Shown: positions 55,374 through 63,326 of the stretch, in pieces | Layout: the number at the start of each line of letters is the position of its first letter | How positions within the stretch are numbered: the first letter of the stretch is position 1 | From: Pirellulales bacterium | Lineage (GTDB): Bacteria > Planctomycetota > Planctomycetia > Pirellulales > PALSA-1355 | Length of the DNA stretch: 64,000 nt | Assembly (NCBI GenBank): GCA_022844125.1 | Contig: JALHMI010000001.1 | Coordinates: 62,001-126,000 of the forward strand | Direction: 5' to 3' | Made by a program: the position numbers and the translations under genes | The notes under the pieces: generated by a model | The model's input: only the letters and a program-made list of their open reading frames with translations | What the model was told of the DNA's origin: nothing | The model's database searches: none

Positions 55374-56447
55374 CTATTGACGGTTGAGCTTGCGCGTGAC
55401 GAAGCGAAGCGTGAATGATCCGACTCGGAGCCCCTCGGCTCCCATCTTGTTCCAATCGACGATGGGACCAGGCTCGACCAGACAGTCGTGGAACGTGACT
55501 GCCGGCGAGTCCAGGACCAGGTACTGGCTGACGAACTGGTGGATGATCCGCTCCCGCCAAAACAGGTATCGCCGGCGTCCTTCGTCGAGGCCGGCCGTGC
55601 TGTTGGTCATCCCCTCAAGGATCGCGACCACGACCGGGTAGCCGATGTCGTTTGAGTCGTTCATCGCCGCCGCGAAGCGTTCGTTCGGTCCGGCAAACAC
55701 GAGCACCGCCGGCAGCTTGTAGGGCTTACTGGCCGCAGCTCCAATGTCGCCGGCGTACGGCACGAGTCGGTTGACGACGTTGCCGGAGAGGATCCCCGGC
55801 AGCTCGCCGTCGTCGCACAGATCGCCGATGCCCGCACCCACAGCGGTGATCGCTGCATCATGAGTCGAGGCAGCGTCGATGTAGTCAATCACCAGCTCGG
55901 GGCGATTGCCGGCGACGACCGCGGCCGAGCTGTGTACGGCCTTATAGTTGGCCACGCCCGCGACTTCCGGTCCCGACCAGATCAGATCAGCCGTCGTGCG
56001 ACCGTTGTCGACACACCACTGAATCGCGTCCCGCAGTTCGTCAAAGACAATGTCACCGGTCGGCGTGAGGAGCGTGAACGTGTCGACGTGGGTCGACAGA
56101 ATGTCACCGCCGGCGGTCGTCCAGGCGTTGGTCCCGTCGTAGCGGTTCCACGTGCCCGCCTCGGTCCAGTCCGTCCGCTCGAGTAGCCGGCAGGTGAACG
56201 CCGGCGTGCCGGCAATCGTGCCGCCGGCGTGCTTGAGCGTGAGCGTGACCGAGACGATCAGCGGGCTCGCCGGCAGGCCGGCCAGGCTGAACCGCAGCAG
56301 CGAGCGATAGAACACGCCCGGCCCGCTGACAACGAACGTGCCGGCCAGCAGCACGTTGGAGTCGAACGCGGTATCGGCGCTCGCCCCACTCGCGATTGAG
56401 CAGTCGACGCCGGCCGTCTCGTCGGGTTGGAGCGTGAGCGTGTCCAT
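55374..56447 (-). CDS. DNRLRE-domain fused to a tail terminator-like protein
   Basis: 357 residues in two parts. Residues 1-190 form a DNRLRE-type beta domain as in secreted carbohydrate-binding proteins: YRSLLRFSLAGLPASPLIVS, VTLTLKHAGGT and RLLERTDWTEAGTWNRYDG, then RPELVIDYI. Residues ~197-357 (DAAITAVGAGIGDLCDDGEL onward to RVGSFTLRFVTRKL) have the size, position and start of a tail terminator. Phage tail terminators are usually ~150 residues, so the front half is an added module, probably exposed at the head-tail neck. Confidence 0.65.
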   Translation of the reverse strand: MDTLTLQPDETAGVDCSIASGASADTAFDSNVLLAGTFVVSGPGVFYRSLLRFSLAGLPASPLIVSVTLTLKHAGGTIAGTPAFTCRLLERTDWTEAGTWNRYDGTNAWTTAGGDILSTHVDTFTLLTPTGDIVFDELRDAIQWCVDNGRTTADLIWSGPEVAGVANYKAVHSSAAVVAGNRPELVIDYIDAASTHDAAITAVGAGIGDLCDDGELPGILSGNVVNRLVPYAGDIGAAASKPYKLPAVLVFAGPNERFAAAMNDSNDIGYPVVVAILEGMTNSTAGLDEGRRRYLFWRERIIHQFVSQYLVLDSPAVTFHDCLVEPGPIVDWNKMGAEGLRVGSFTLRFVTRKLNRQ

Positions 56448-56789
56448 TTACTTCCAGGGATGAATGTTCGCGTCGGGGATGTCGGTACCCGTGTCGAAGA
56501 TCTGATCCATCTGGATCGGCAGCACGTCGCCAGCCTCGACCGTTTCTTCGCCGATCGAGCCGTCGACGCAGCGAAACGTGATTGTGCCGGCAGCGCTGAA
56601 TCGCACCGCCCTCGCCACGTGTGAAAGCGGATTCGTGTCGTGCTGCACGCAATCAAAGACCCCTGTCGCGGGTCCAGTCAGCTCGTAGCCACGCGGGCCA
56701 GGGTAGTTGTTCTGTGCCGCGCCGAGCAGCAGGCCGACGAGAATCGCACCGAGGGCCATGACGCCCGCCCATTCCTTGATCTTGTCCAT
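56448..56789 (-). CDS. Membrane-anchored small prophage protein (113 aa)
   Basis: It begins with one hydrophobic helix (WAGVMALGAILVGLLLGAAQ), followed by a small beta domain (RAVRFSAAGTITFRCVDGSI, VEAGDVLPIQMDQIFDTGT). Its stop abuts the start of the next gene. It lies between the sialidase-like gene and the tail genes. It may be an accessory virion or membrane protein; the gpV-like repeat AGTITFRCVDG hints at a surface-decoration fold. Confidence 0.6.
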   Translation of the reverse strand: MDKIKEWAGVMALGAILVGLLLGAAQNNYPGPRGYELTGPATGVFDCVQHDTNPLSHVARAVRFSAAGTITFRCVDGSIGEETVEAGDVLPIQMDQIFDTGTDIPDANIHPWK

Positions 56790-56806
56790 GAGAGAGCTCT
56801 CCTGTG

Positions 56807-59800
56807 TTACGGTGCCAAACGGAACTCAGCTTGTGCGGCGGCAAGAAACCCCGCGCCCGGCGACTGTCGCTCGACGCTGCTGAGGCTGTTGCCAATCCCG
56901 ATGCTCAGGCGGGGGTTGCGCTGTGACTCTCGGCTGAGCCCAACGTCGTTGAGCGCCAGGGCTGCCCACTCCTGGTGCTCGGCCAGCGTCAGCGGGCGGT
57001 TGAACAGCAGGCAGTTTTTGAACGCGCCCACGACTTGCCCAGAGGGTGTCCCCATGGCACGCGAGAACACGTGCAGGGCACTCGTCGACGCTCCTTCGGT
57101 CCCCAGGCTCATCGTGCCCGTGCCCGTGGCACTCGACAGGGCCGGCACCACGCCGTCCATGATCTGGCCGTAGTAGAGCTGCAGCTTGTTGGCAGCGCCG
57201 CCGGACCATGCTCCCGCCGAGCCGCTGACGCCCAGATAGTAAGTGCGATTGGTGCGGAAGATGGCCGGCCAGCCGGCTTCGTTGATGATCTGCCCGGTCG
57301 TGTCGCGGAGCGTCAAATTGAGCGTGGTTCCGGTGAACGCGAATTCCACCCCCGGCACGCTCCCGCCTTCGCTGCGATTCGCCAGGATGTAACCGGTTTG
57401 CGTGGAATTGAACCGCACGACACACGAGATCGCAAAGTTGCCGCTGTTCTGCACCACGTCATAGGCCGTGTCGGTGGCTTTGGCGCCGTTCACGTCGCTC
57501 GCGCGGATGAAGGGGGCCGCCGTGGCGCCGGCGTTCTGGTTCATTCGCAGCATCATGCCCGCGTGCTGATCGCGGACCCAGTAAGCGTTGCGCGACAGCG
57601 AACTTTGCCGAAAGCACTTTCCCGTCTTCACGCAGCGCAGCGAGCCAGCTCCTTGCCCTTCCTTGACGGGCAAAACTCCCTTGTCCCAGCCGCCGCCGTA
57701 GTAGTCCGTGCCCACGCCATAGCCGCCGTCAAACGTACAGCCGACGGCCAGCAGACAGTCGCTCCAGCTCGCCGGCAGCAACTCGGCATAGTTGGGCGTG
57801 TAGCGAAAGAGTTGGTAGGGCGTGCGCTTGGTCACCGTGGCCAGTGAAGTGAGCTGGGCGTCGGAGTACGCCACGCCGCGCACGAACTTCAGGTGGCTGA
57901 TCCGGAAGCCCAGCTTCTCGTTCCCGCCCGCCTGTGCGCCCAGCGTGTGCTTCAGCGTGCCGATCACGCTCGCTTGCGTGTCGGTCGTGGCAGTGTTGCC
58001 CGTGAACACCCCGTCGTCATTGTCGATCCGCAGGCGCACGGCGCCCGCGGTCTTGTCGCGAATCTCCCACAGCGTGAACCACTGATCCTTGGGGGCCACG
58101 AGCGTGTGTGTCTGGTTGCCCGAAGCGTCATCGTTCCAACCGAGCGAAAGCGTGTACACGGCCCCCGTCCCTGAGACCACCAGTTTGAGCGTGCGTCCCT
58201 GCCCCGCGCCGTCGCTGCGGTTATCGACAAGGGTGTGATCCCCGTCACTCTTGCCGCTCGGAAGATAGAGCCGGTATCCGACAGAGAGGCTGTCGTTGCG
58301 CCAGTCCCACGGCCCGCCGTACAGCTCGCCGCTCGAGTAAGCCAGGCTCGCCAGAATCAACCCGGTCCCGGTGCCGGCGCTTTCGAGGTGGCCGTTTCCC
58401 CACGTCCAGCCCGTGCAGCCCTTGGTCTGAATCGGCTGCCCCACGGTCCCGTGATTGTAGATCGGCGCCCCCATCGCGCTCATCGTCCCCGAGGCTGCCT
58501 CGTTGAACATGAATTCCATCGTCGAGGGGTTGGTGCTCAAGGGCGTCAGCAGCTCCGCCAGTGAGACGTGTTTAAGCCGCAGGTACTCACGCGGCGTATC
58601 GCTGTCCCCTTCCTCCTCGACGTTGTTGGTCGATTCGTAGGCGATCACGTAGTGGCCCGGGCTCGTTTCTTCAATGCACGTATAGGCGCACTCCCCTTCG
58701 ACCGGCATCCGCAGGGCGGTGAACGTGGGGTTGGCGTTGCTCGGGTTCGTCGAGCGCCAGACCTGCATTCCCGAGCGCCGGAAATGCGTCGAGCGGGGCA
58801 CCACCACCAGCAGATTCCCCGCGCTGTCCGAGAGGCATGAACCGAGCGTGGCGTCTGCCAGGCAGGGATTCGTGCCGTCCGTCATGATCGTGCCATCGGG
58901 CAGGAACTCGGCGGTCGGGTCGCTGAACCGATACTGAAGCCGCTGGTTGTCGTTTGCGGCCACGATCCGGCAGTTCATGTAGAACTCACCGGTGTAGTTG
59001 CCGCTCGTGTCCCGCAGTTCGATGAGCTGGCTCTCGTTGGCGCCGTCGTTGATCGGGTCGGTCCGATCGGCCCGGGCGCCGAGATCCCAGTCTTCGGCGT
59101 CACCGTCAGGCGGAAGGAAGGCGAGGCACGAATAAGCCGTCCCGCCAAACACTGCCCGCTGGTGCATTGCCGCGAGCATGTAGCCGGCATACGGGCCGGC
59201 TTGCACCTTGATCATCGGAGAGATCCCGAAAATCAGGTAATCGTCCCCATTGGGATTAACCTGCGTCGTGATGTCCACAGGCGTCGACCAGGTGATCAGG
59301 TCCGGGTCATCCGAGTAGGTGTAGAAGCATGTGTGCACGTCGGGCGTGCCTTCGTTGGGGACGGTCGTGTCTTCTCCAACCGTGTAGATGAAGTGCATTC
59401 GCTCCCGTTCCGCGTCCCACCCAAAGCAACCAGGATTGATCCAGCGCGTGTTGTAGAGGAAGTTTGCGAAGCGCAGCGCGGTCTTGGGAGGGGACCAGGT
59501 GTGCCCCCCGTTCTCGCTGATCTGAAACAGCATCCCGTGCCCGTCGCCGTCCCCGGTCGCCTGCGAGACCGTGTAGAACACCACCAGCCGCGCGCCCATC
59601 CAGACGAATTGCGGACTGCGGGTCATCGTGCCGGCAATAAACGTCGGGTCGTGCGTGTTGGTTGAGCCGCGGGCGGCGAGCGGCGCCGTCGGGTTCCTGG
59701 AGACGTTCAGCCACTCCGACGTGGCGGGAATCTCGTCGGCCGGCGTCAAGTCTCCGAGGTCCGGGTTGTACGCCGCCCACGCGGCAATCTCCTCGGCGGT

Positions 59801-60580
59801 CAGCGCCGCGGCCGAGATCACCAGCTCCGAAAGCTGGCAGTTGGCCGGCAAGTCGGTGTTATTCGCCCGGTTGCCGAGCCGCAGTGCGAACGAGGCGTTG
59901 TTGGTGGCCAGCGTCGAGAGCGTGCCCGTGGTTGCGGCGCCGCTGTCCACCTGCACCGAGCAGGCCCCTGATCCAGCCCCGACTTTGATAACCACCCGAT
60001 GCCAACTGGTGTCCGTAATCGTGGGGCCATTGATGCTGAGCACGAGTCCTGCGGGTGAGTTGGCCCGGGCAATGCTGATGCTCATGCGTTCGCTGGTGTC
60101 CCGGTGGATCGAAAAGCCATAGGAGCCACTCGAACCATTGGCGTTGTCGATGATGTATTCGGCGGTCGAGTTGGTGGCGCTGTCAAACTTGATCCAGAAC
60201 AGGATCGTGGCTTGCCCGGTGACGTGGACGTGGTTCAAGAAGGCCAGTGAGCTGGAGACATTGAACCGCCGGCTATTGCCAGCGTCGTTGAAGAAATGCA
60301 GCGAGCCTTTGCGGGTGGCATCACTGCGCAGCAGCGGCCGCACGCTGTCGGCGCTGGTGTTGAAAACGTTTCCGCCTGGATCGTCCAGGTTGTAGATCGC
60401 GTCCCCGGCAGCCGTGGGGCGGGTGGTATCGGCCGAATCGGTTGTCATCCGCGACAGATCGGCCGTGGGCAGGTAGAGCGTGACGTGCGGCAGAAAGTCG
60501 GCGGGCGTGTTACTGTCGGCCCGCGCCACTCCCGGCACGAGCAGCGCAATCAGCAGCAGTAGTTGAGTGAGTCGGGTCAT
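56807..60580 (-). CDS. Sialidase/LamG multi-domain protein with signal peptide
   Basis: 1257 residues. A signal peptide (LTQLLLLIALLVPGVARA) is followed by a LamG-like domain (about 95-265: ATILFWIKFDSATNS, WHRVVIKVGAGSG, LSELVISAAALTAEE). A sialidase-like propeller spans about 300-690, with an Asp-box SENGGHTW at 355-362 and an arginine-rich entry (GTMTRSPQFVWMGARLVVFY). Two more LamG-like domains follow (about 720-920 and 1020-1220). The gene is set tightly between head-tail and tail genes (stop to start 0-17 bp), so it is made with the virion. A Sec signal on a phage virion protein is unusual. Possible role: degrades or binds host surface glycans; sialic acid as substrate is not proven. 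Confidence 0.75.
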   Translation of the reverse strand: MTRLTQLLLLIALLVPGVARADSNTPADFLPHVTLYLPTADLSRMTTDSADTTRPTAAGDAIYNLDDPGGNVFNTSADSVRPLLRSDATRKGSLHFFNDAGNSRRFNVSSSLAFLNHVHVTGQATILFWIKFDSATNSTAEYIIDNANGSSGSYGFSIHRDTSERMSISIARANSPAGLVLSINGPTITDTSWHRVVIKVGAGSGACSVQVDSGAATTGTLSTLATNNASFALRLGNRANNTDLPANCQLSELVISAAALTAEEIAAWAAYNPDLGDLTPADEIPATSEWLNVSRNPTAPLAARGSTNTHDPTFIAGTMTRSPQFVWMGARLVVFYTVSQATGDGDGHGMLFQISENGGHTWSPPKTALRFANFLYNTRWINPGCFGWDAERERMHFIYTVGEDTTVPNEGTPDVHTCFYTYSDDPDLITWSTPVDITTQVNPNGDDYLIFGISPMIKVQAGPYAGYMLAAMHQRAVFGGTAYSCLAFLPPDGDAEDWDLGARADRTDPINDGANESQLIELRDTSGNYTGEFYMNCRIVAANDNQRLQYRFSDPTAEFLPDGTIMTDGTNPCLADATLGSCLSDSAGNLLVVVPRSTHFRRSGMQVWRSTNPSNANPTFTALRMPVEGECAYTCIEETSPGHYVIAYESTNNVEEEGDSDTPREYLRLKHVSLAELLTPLSTNPSTMEFMFNEAASGTMSAMGAPIYNHGTVGQPIQTKGCTGWTWGNGHLESAGTGTGLILASLAYSSGELYGGPWDWRNDSLSVGYRLYLPSGKSDGDHTLVDNRSDGAGQGRTLKLVVSGTGAVYTLSLGWNDDASGNQTHTLVAPKDQWFTLWEIRDKTAGAVRLRIDNDDGVFTGNTATTDTQASVIGTLKHTLGAQAGGNEKLGFRISHLKFVRGVAYSDAQLTSLATVTKRTPYQLFRYTPNYAELLPASWSDCLLAVGCTFDGGYGVGTDYYGGGWDKGVLPVKEGQGAGSLRCVKTGKCFRQSSLSRNAYWVRDQHAGMMLRMNQNAGATAAPFIRASDVNGAKATDTAYDVVQNSGNFAISCVVRFNSTQTGYILANRSEGGSVPGVEFAFTGTTLNLTLRDTTGQIINEAGWPAIFRTNRTYYLGVSGSAGAWSGGAANKLQLYYGQIMDGVVPALSSATGTGTMSLGTEGASTSALHVFSRAMGTPSGQVVGAFKNCLLFNRPLTLAEHQEWAALALNDVGLSRESQRNPRLSIGIGNSLSSVERQSPGAGFLAAAQAEFRLAP

Positions 60581-61039
60581 TTACATCGCTCCCACGATCT
60601 CGGTGTGAACTAGCTTGCGAAGGATCCCCGCCGCCTCGACGGCGACGAAGTCCCCCAACACAAAGAATGTGCGGGCCGGCAGGTTGCCCGGCGGATAACC
60701 TTCGTTCTGAGCTCGGGCGTACGGCACCGCCGCCAGGTCGATCGCCACCGCCGCCTCACGCACGTCGAGGATCTCGATATGCCCCGGGCCGGCCGTGCTC
60801 GTCGCCGCCTGGTACAGCCTGCCCGAGAGAATCAACAGCGGGTGCGGTCCGTATCGCCGCACCGTCGCCGGAGCATGCGGGGGCCAGGGGCCGAGGTGAC
60901 TGCCGCCGTCGGCGAAGTTCGACGCGAAGCCGTGACGCGCGATCGGCATGATATCGGCCCACGCCGGCGACAGATCGCTAGCGCTGATCGCGCGTTTCAC
61001 GCGACCCATGAGCGCCGGCATGTCTTCGACGTAGGGCAT
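60581..61039 (-). CDS. Phage virion morphogenesis / tail completion protein
   Basis: ATG at 61039 overlaps the stop of the upstream gene (TGATG), which decides the start. 152 residues with the pattern of Mu gpG/HK97 gp10-type proteins: FADGGSHLGPWPPHAPATVR, HPLLILSGRLYQAA and PARTFFVLGD near the end. These proteins link head and tail. The following sialidase-like gene starts on the next base. Confidence 0.72.
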   Translation of the reverse strand: MPYVEDMPALMGRVKRAISASDLSPAWADIMPIARHGFASNFADGGSHLGPWPPHAPATVRRYGPHPLLILSGRLYQAATSTAGPGHIEILDVREAAVAIDLAAVPYARAQNEGYPPGNLPARTFFVLGDFVAVEAAGILRKLVHTEIVGAM

Positions 61040-61377
61040 CAGGCGTCCTTCTTCGAGCAGATGCACTTGAAGCGCGAGCCGAGCGTCGCGAGCGTTACCT
61101 TCTGAATGATCCAGATCGTGCTGTCCGCTTCCTCGATCTCGTCAAGCGGCTTCGGCGTCACACCCCCCAGCGTCTCGACCCACAGGATCCAGTTGATCGT
61201 CTCGATCGGCAGACCCACGCTCGCAGCCCAGGTGAGCTCGCGGCCACTGAGCGGCCGCGTCTTCCCTTTGACCTCGGCCACTTCCGCCGCGATGGGATGC
61301 TGCGGCTTCAGCGTGACGTCGACGACGTCGGGAAACAGTTTCCAGTTGTCGGTCGGATGCGTGTAGGCGTTTGTCAT
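61039..61377 (-). CDS. Head-tail connector region protein (112 aa)
   Basis: A small soluble protein (MTNAYTHPTDNWKLFPDVVD, TWAASVGLPIETINWILWVE) ending CICSKKDA. It overlaps both neighbours (4 bp and 1 bp). The place between capsid and virion-morphogenesis genes suggests head closure; no diagnostic motif is seen. Confidence 0.6.
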   Translation of the reverse strand: MTNAYTHPTDNWKLFPDVVDVTLKPQHPIAAEVAEVKGKTRPLSGRELTWAASVGLPIETINWILWVETLGGVTPKPLDEIEEADSTIWIIQKVTLATLGSRFKCICSKKDA

Positions 61378-61595
61378 GTGATCCCGCGCTGCTCAAGCTC
61401 GAAGGGCTCCGAAACGGCGATCCGCTGCTCGGCTTCCTTGATCTGATCGAGCAGGTACTTCTTGTATTCCGTCCAGTTCATCGACTCGCCGTCGATGCTG
61501 TACGACAACAGCGAACTGGCAGGATTGGAGATCCGCAGATACTCCTCCTGGTGTTGCGCCAGCACCTGCCGCCAGAAGTCGCCGCTCGTGCTCAT
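61374..61595 (-). CDS. Small connector-region protein (73 aa)
   Basis: A 73-residue protein, DFWRQVLAQHQEEYLRISNP followed by YSIDGESMNWTEYKKYLLDQ and IKEAEQRI. Helix-strand-helix order and length are close to gpW-type head-tail joining proteins. The stop overlaps the next start by 4 bp. Confidence 0.58.
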   Translation of the reverse strand: MSTSGDFWRQVLAQHQEEYLRISNPASSLLSYSIDGESMNWTEYKKYLLDQIKEAEQRIAVSEPFELEQRGIT

Positions 61596-61613
61596 GGTTC
61601 ACCGTTTAACGGG

Positions 61614-61654
61614 AAAAGGCTCCGGCGCCCCAACGGACGCCGGAGCCGGGTTTT
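61614..61654 (-). terminator. Rho-independent terminator between capsid and connector genes
   Basis: GGCTCCGGCG and CGCCGGAGCC (61618-61627 and 61638-61647) form a perfect 10-bp GC-rich stem with a 10-nt loop. On the minus strand it is followed at once by TTTT (61617-61614). On the plus strand GGGTTTT follows, so it may stop both directions. It would reduce expression of connector and tail genes relative to the capsid genes. Confidence 0.75.
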
Positions 61655-61670
61655 CCTGCAGGCTCAGGCG

Positions 61671-61901
61671 CTACTCAGCGTGAACCGGCGAAGCTTCGTA
61701 CTGATGCACCGTCGAGGTGATGCCCATCGCCTGGGCATACAGCTCCCAGGCCTCGGCACCGCTCCGTGGCACCTCGACGCCGGCCTCACGCTGTTTGTCG
61801 GTCGGCACGAGCAGCTCGGGATTGCCGTCGAGCTTCACCTGCCAGCCAACGATCTTGGGCTGTGAGTCCCGCGGCGTTCCCAGTTCGATTTCAGTCGTCA
61901 T
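61671..61901 (-). CDS. Small prophage protein after the capsid gene (76 aa)
   Basis: MTTEIELGTPRDSQPKIVGW, then VKLDGNPELLVPTDKQREAG and an acidic end. It lies between the capsid gene and the terminator. Could be a minor head protein; no family known. Confidence 0.55.
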   Translation of the reverse strand: MTTEIELGTPRDSQPKIVGWQVKLDGNPELLVPTDKQREAGVEVPRSGAEAWELYAQAMGITSTVHQYEASPVHAE

Positions 61902-61957
61902 GACTCTTACACCTCAGACTTGGACATTGAAGGTAAAACGCGAACGCCGGCCGCTGG

Positions 61958-63226
61958 CTACGCCTGGACGCGACCGCGTGCGACGTACCGAGGATCCTTG
62001 ACGAACGGCACGCCCATCTCGTCGCAGAACATGCTGAAGATCAGGCGGCGGTCCTTGCTCTCGTAACCTTCGCCGTTGATCTTCTCCACGGTGAACGGAA
62101 TGTTCTGCGTGTAGCCGAACGCCTTCTTGAAGTCGCCGGCGAACCACAGCCCCGAGGCATTCGCCACGCTGTAGTTCAGACCGTCGGCCGCACGGGCACG
62201 CCGGTACGCGTACGGATAGGTTGGCGAGCCGACCAGGTTGAGCAACCCCGAAACCGGATTCGCACCGAGACCCACCTCGGCAGCACTGCCCGTGCGCCGT
62301 TCGATGCCCGTGTAGTTCAGGATGCCCTTGGCGTTCAGATAGTTGCGGGGCATCACGAACATGTCTTTCGGAATCACCGAGATCGGCAGGCCGTTCTCCT
62401 GGTCGACCATTTCGGCGAACAGCTGGAGCAAGGCGTCGACGTCGCGCCAGTCGACGAGCGGCTGCTGCACGTCGTTGATCCAGTTGCCGCTGGTCAGGTA
62501 CGTGTTGTAGGACGTGCCGCCGTAGTTGTAGGTGTTCGTGATTCCCAGGAACACGTCCAGCGTCCGATTCTCACGCTTGAGCGCGAGCGAATCCGAGGCC
62601 GCTTCGGCTTGCCGCAGCAGATCCTTGGTCATGTCGAACATCACCGCCTCGACCGTGACGTCGATGCCGTTGGCGAAGTTCGTCGTCTCGGGCGTGGTGC
62701 TGTAACGTTCCGACAGACCTTGTCGCGGGTGCCGGTGACCAGGCTTGCGCTCCTCGGCCGTGTCGCCGGATCCGGCAATGCCGATGAACTTCTCCGACCG
62801 CTTGTTGGTCGGAATGGTTTCGAAGAGCTGCTCGGCGACGTAGTCCGGCTTCTGATACGTTTCGAGCATCTTGGCTTCGAACAGGCCAGCAGCAACGCTG
62901 TTGAACGCGCTGATGTTGGCAAACGTCGACGGCACGACGGCCGCGGTGCCGGCCGCTTCGAGCACGTCGACCTCTTCGTGCGGCCGCACACCCTTTTTGA
63001 GGATGTTGCCGGCGTCGATTCCGAGGATCCCGAGGGCCAGCGCGTTGAGCGAGATCGCGTCGGGCTTGACCGCCGCGCTTTCGAGCACGTTGCGACCGAG
63101 CAGCGGATCGAACCGTCGCGAGCCGATCTTCGGATCTTCGAGCCCGAGCAGCTGCAGCGCCTTGTGGGCGAAGCCGGCCGGGCCCAGCGAGTCGTACATG
63201 TTTTTGACGGATACACCGTAGTACAT
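61958..63226 (-). CDS. Major capsid protein
   Basis: ATG at 63226 is chosen because GGAAAAGGAATTC (63245-63232), the leader seen before other late genes, lies directly upstream; a GTG at 63295 has none. 422 residues with LLGRNVLESAAVKPDAISLN, FLGITNTYNYGGTSYNTYLT, DMFVMPRNYLNAKG, YPYAYRRARA and LIFSMFCDEMGVPF. Length and place in the head module fit an HK97-fold capsid protein. No scaffold or protease segment is visible in the window. Confidence 0.68.
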   Translation of the reverse strand: MYYGVSVKNMYDSLGPAGFAHKALQLLGLEDPKIGSRRFDPLLGRNVLESAAVKPDAISLNALALGILGIDAGNILKKGVRPHEEVDVLEAAGTAAVVPSTFANISAFNSVAAGLFEAKMLETYQKPDYVAEQLFETIPTNKRSEKFIGIAGSGDTAEERKPGHRHPRQGLSERYSTTPETTNFANGIDVTVEAVMFDMTKDLLRQAEAASDSLALKRENRTLDVFLGITNTYNYGGTSYNTYLTSGNWINDVQQPLVDWRDVDALLQLFAEMVDQENGLPISVIPKDMFVMPRNYLNAKGILNYTGIERRTGSAAEVGLGANPVSGLLNLVGSPTYPYAYRRARAADGLNYSVANASGLWFAGDFKKAFGYTQNIPFTVEKINGEGYESKDRRLIFSMFCDEMGVPFVKDPRYVARGRVQA

Positions 63227-63326
63227 GGTGGGAATTCCTTTTCCCCCGAGCTGATGCACGTCCTTGTAAAAATCGCCAGGGGCATTGGTGGCCACCGCCG
63301 CCCCCAGCGCTCGGGTTTCGTTTCGC

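Noticed and set aside
63227-63295. GTG at 63295 as start of the capsid protein
   Set aside because: No ribosome binding site, whereas ATG 63226 has the leader GGAAAAGGAATTC shared with other late genes.
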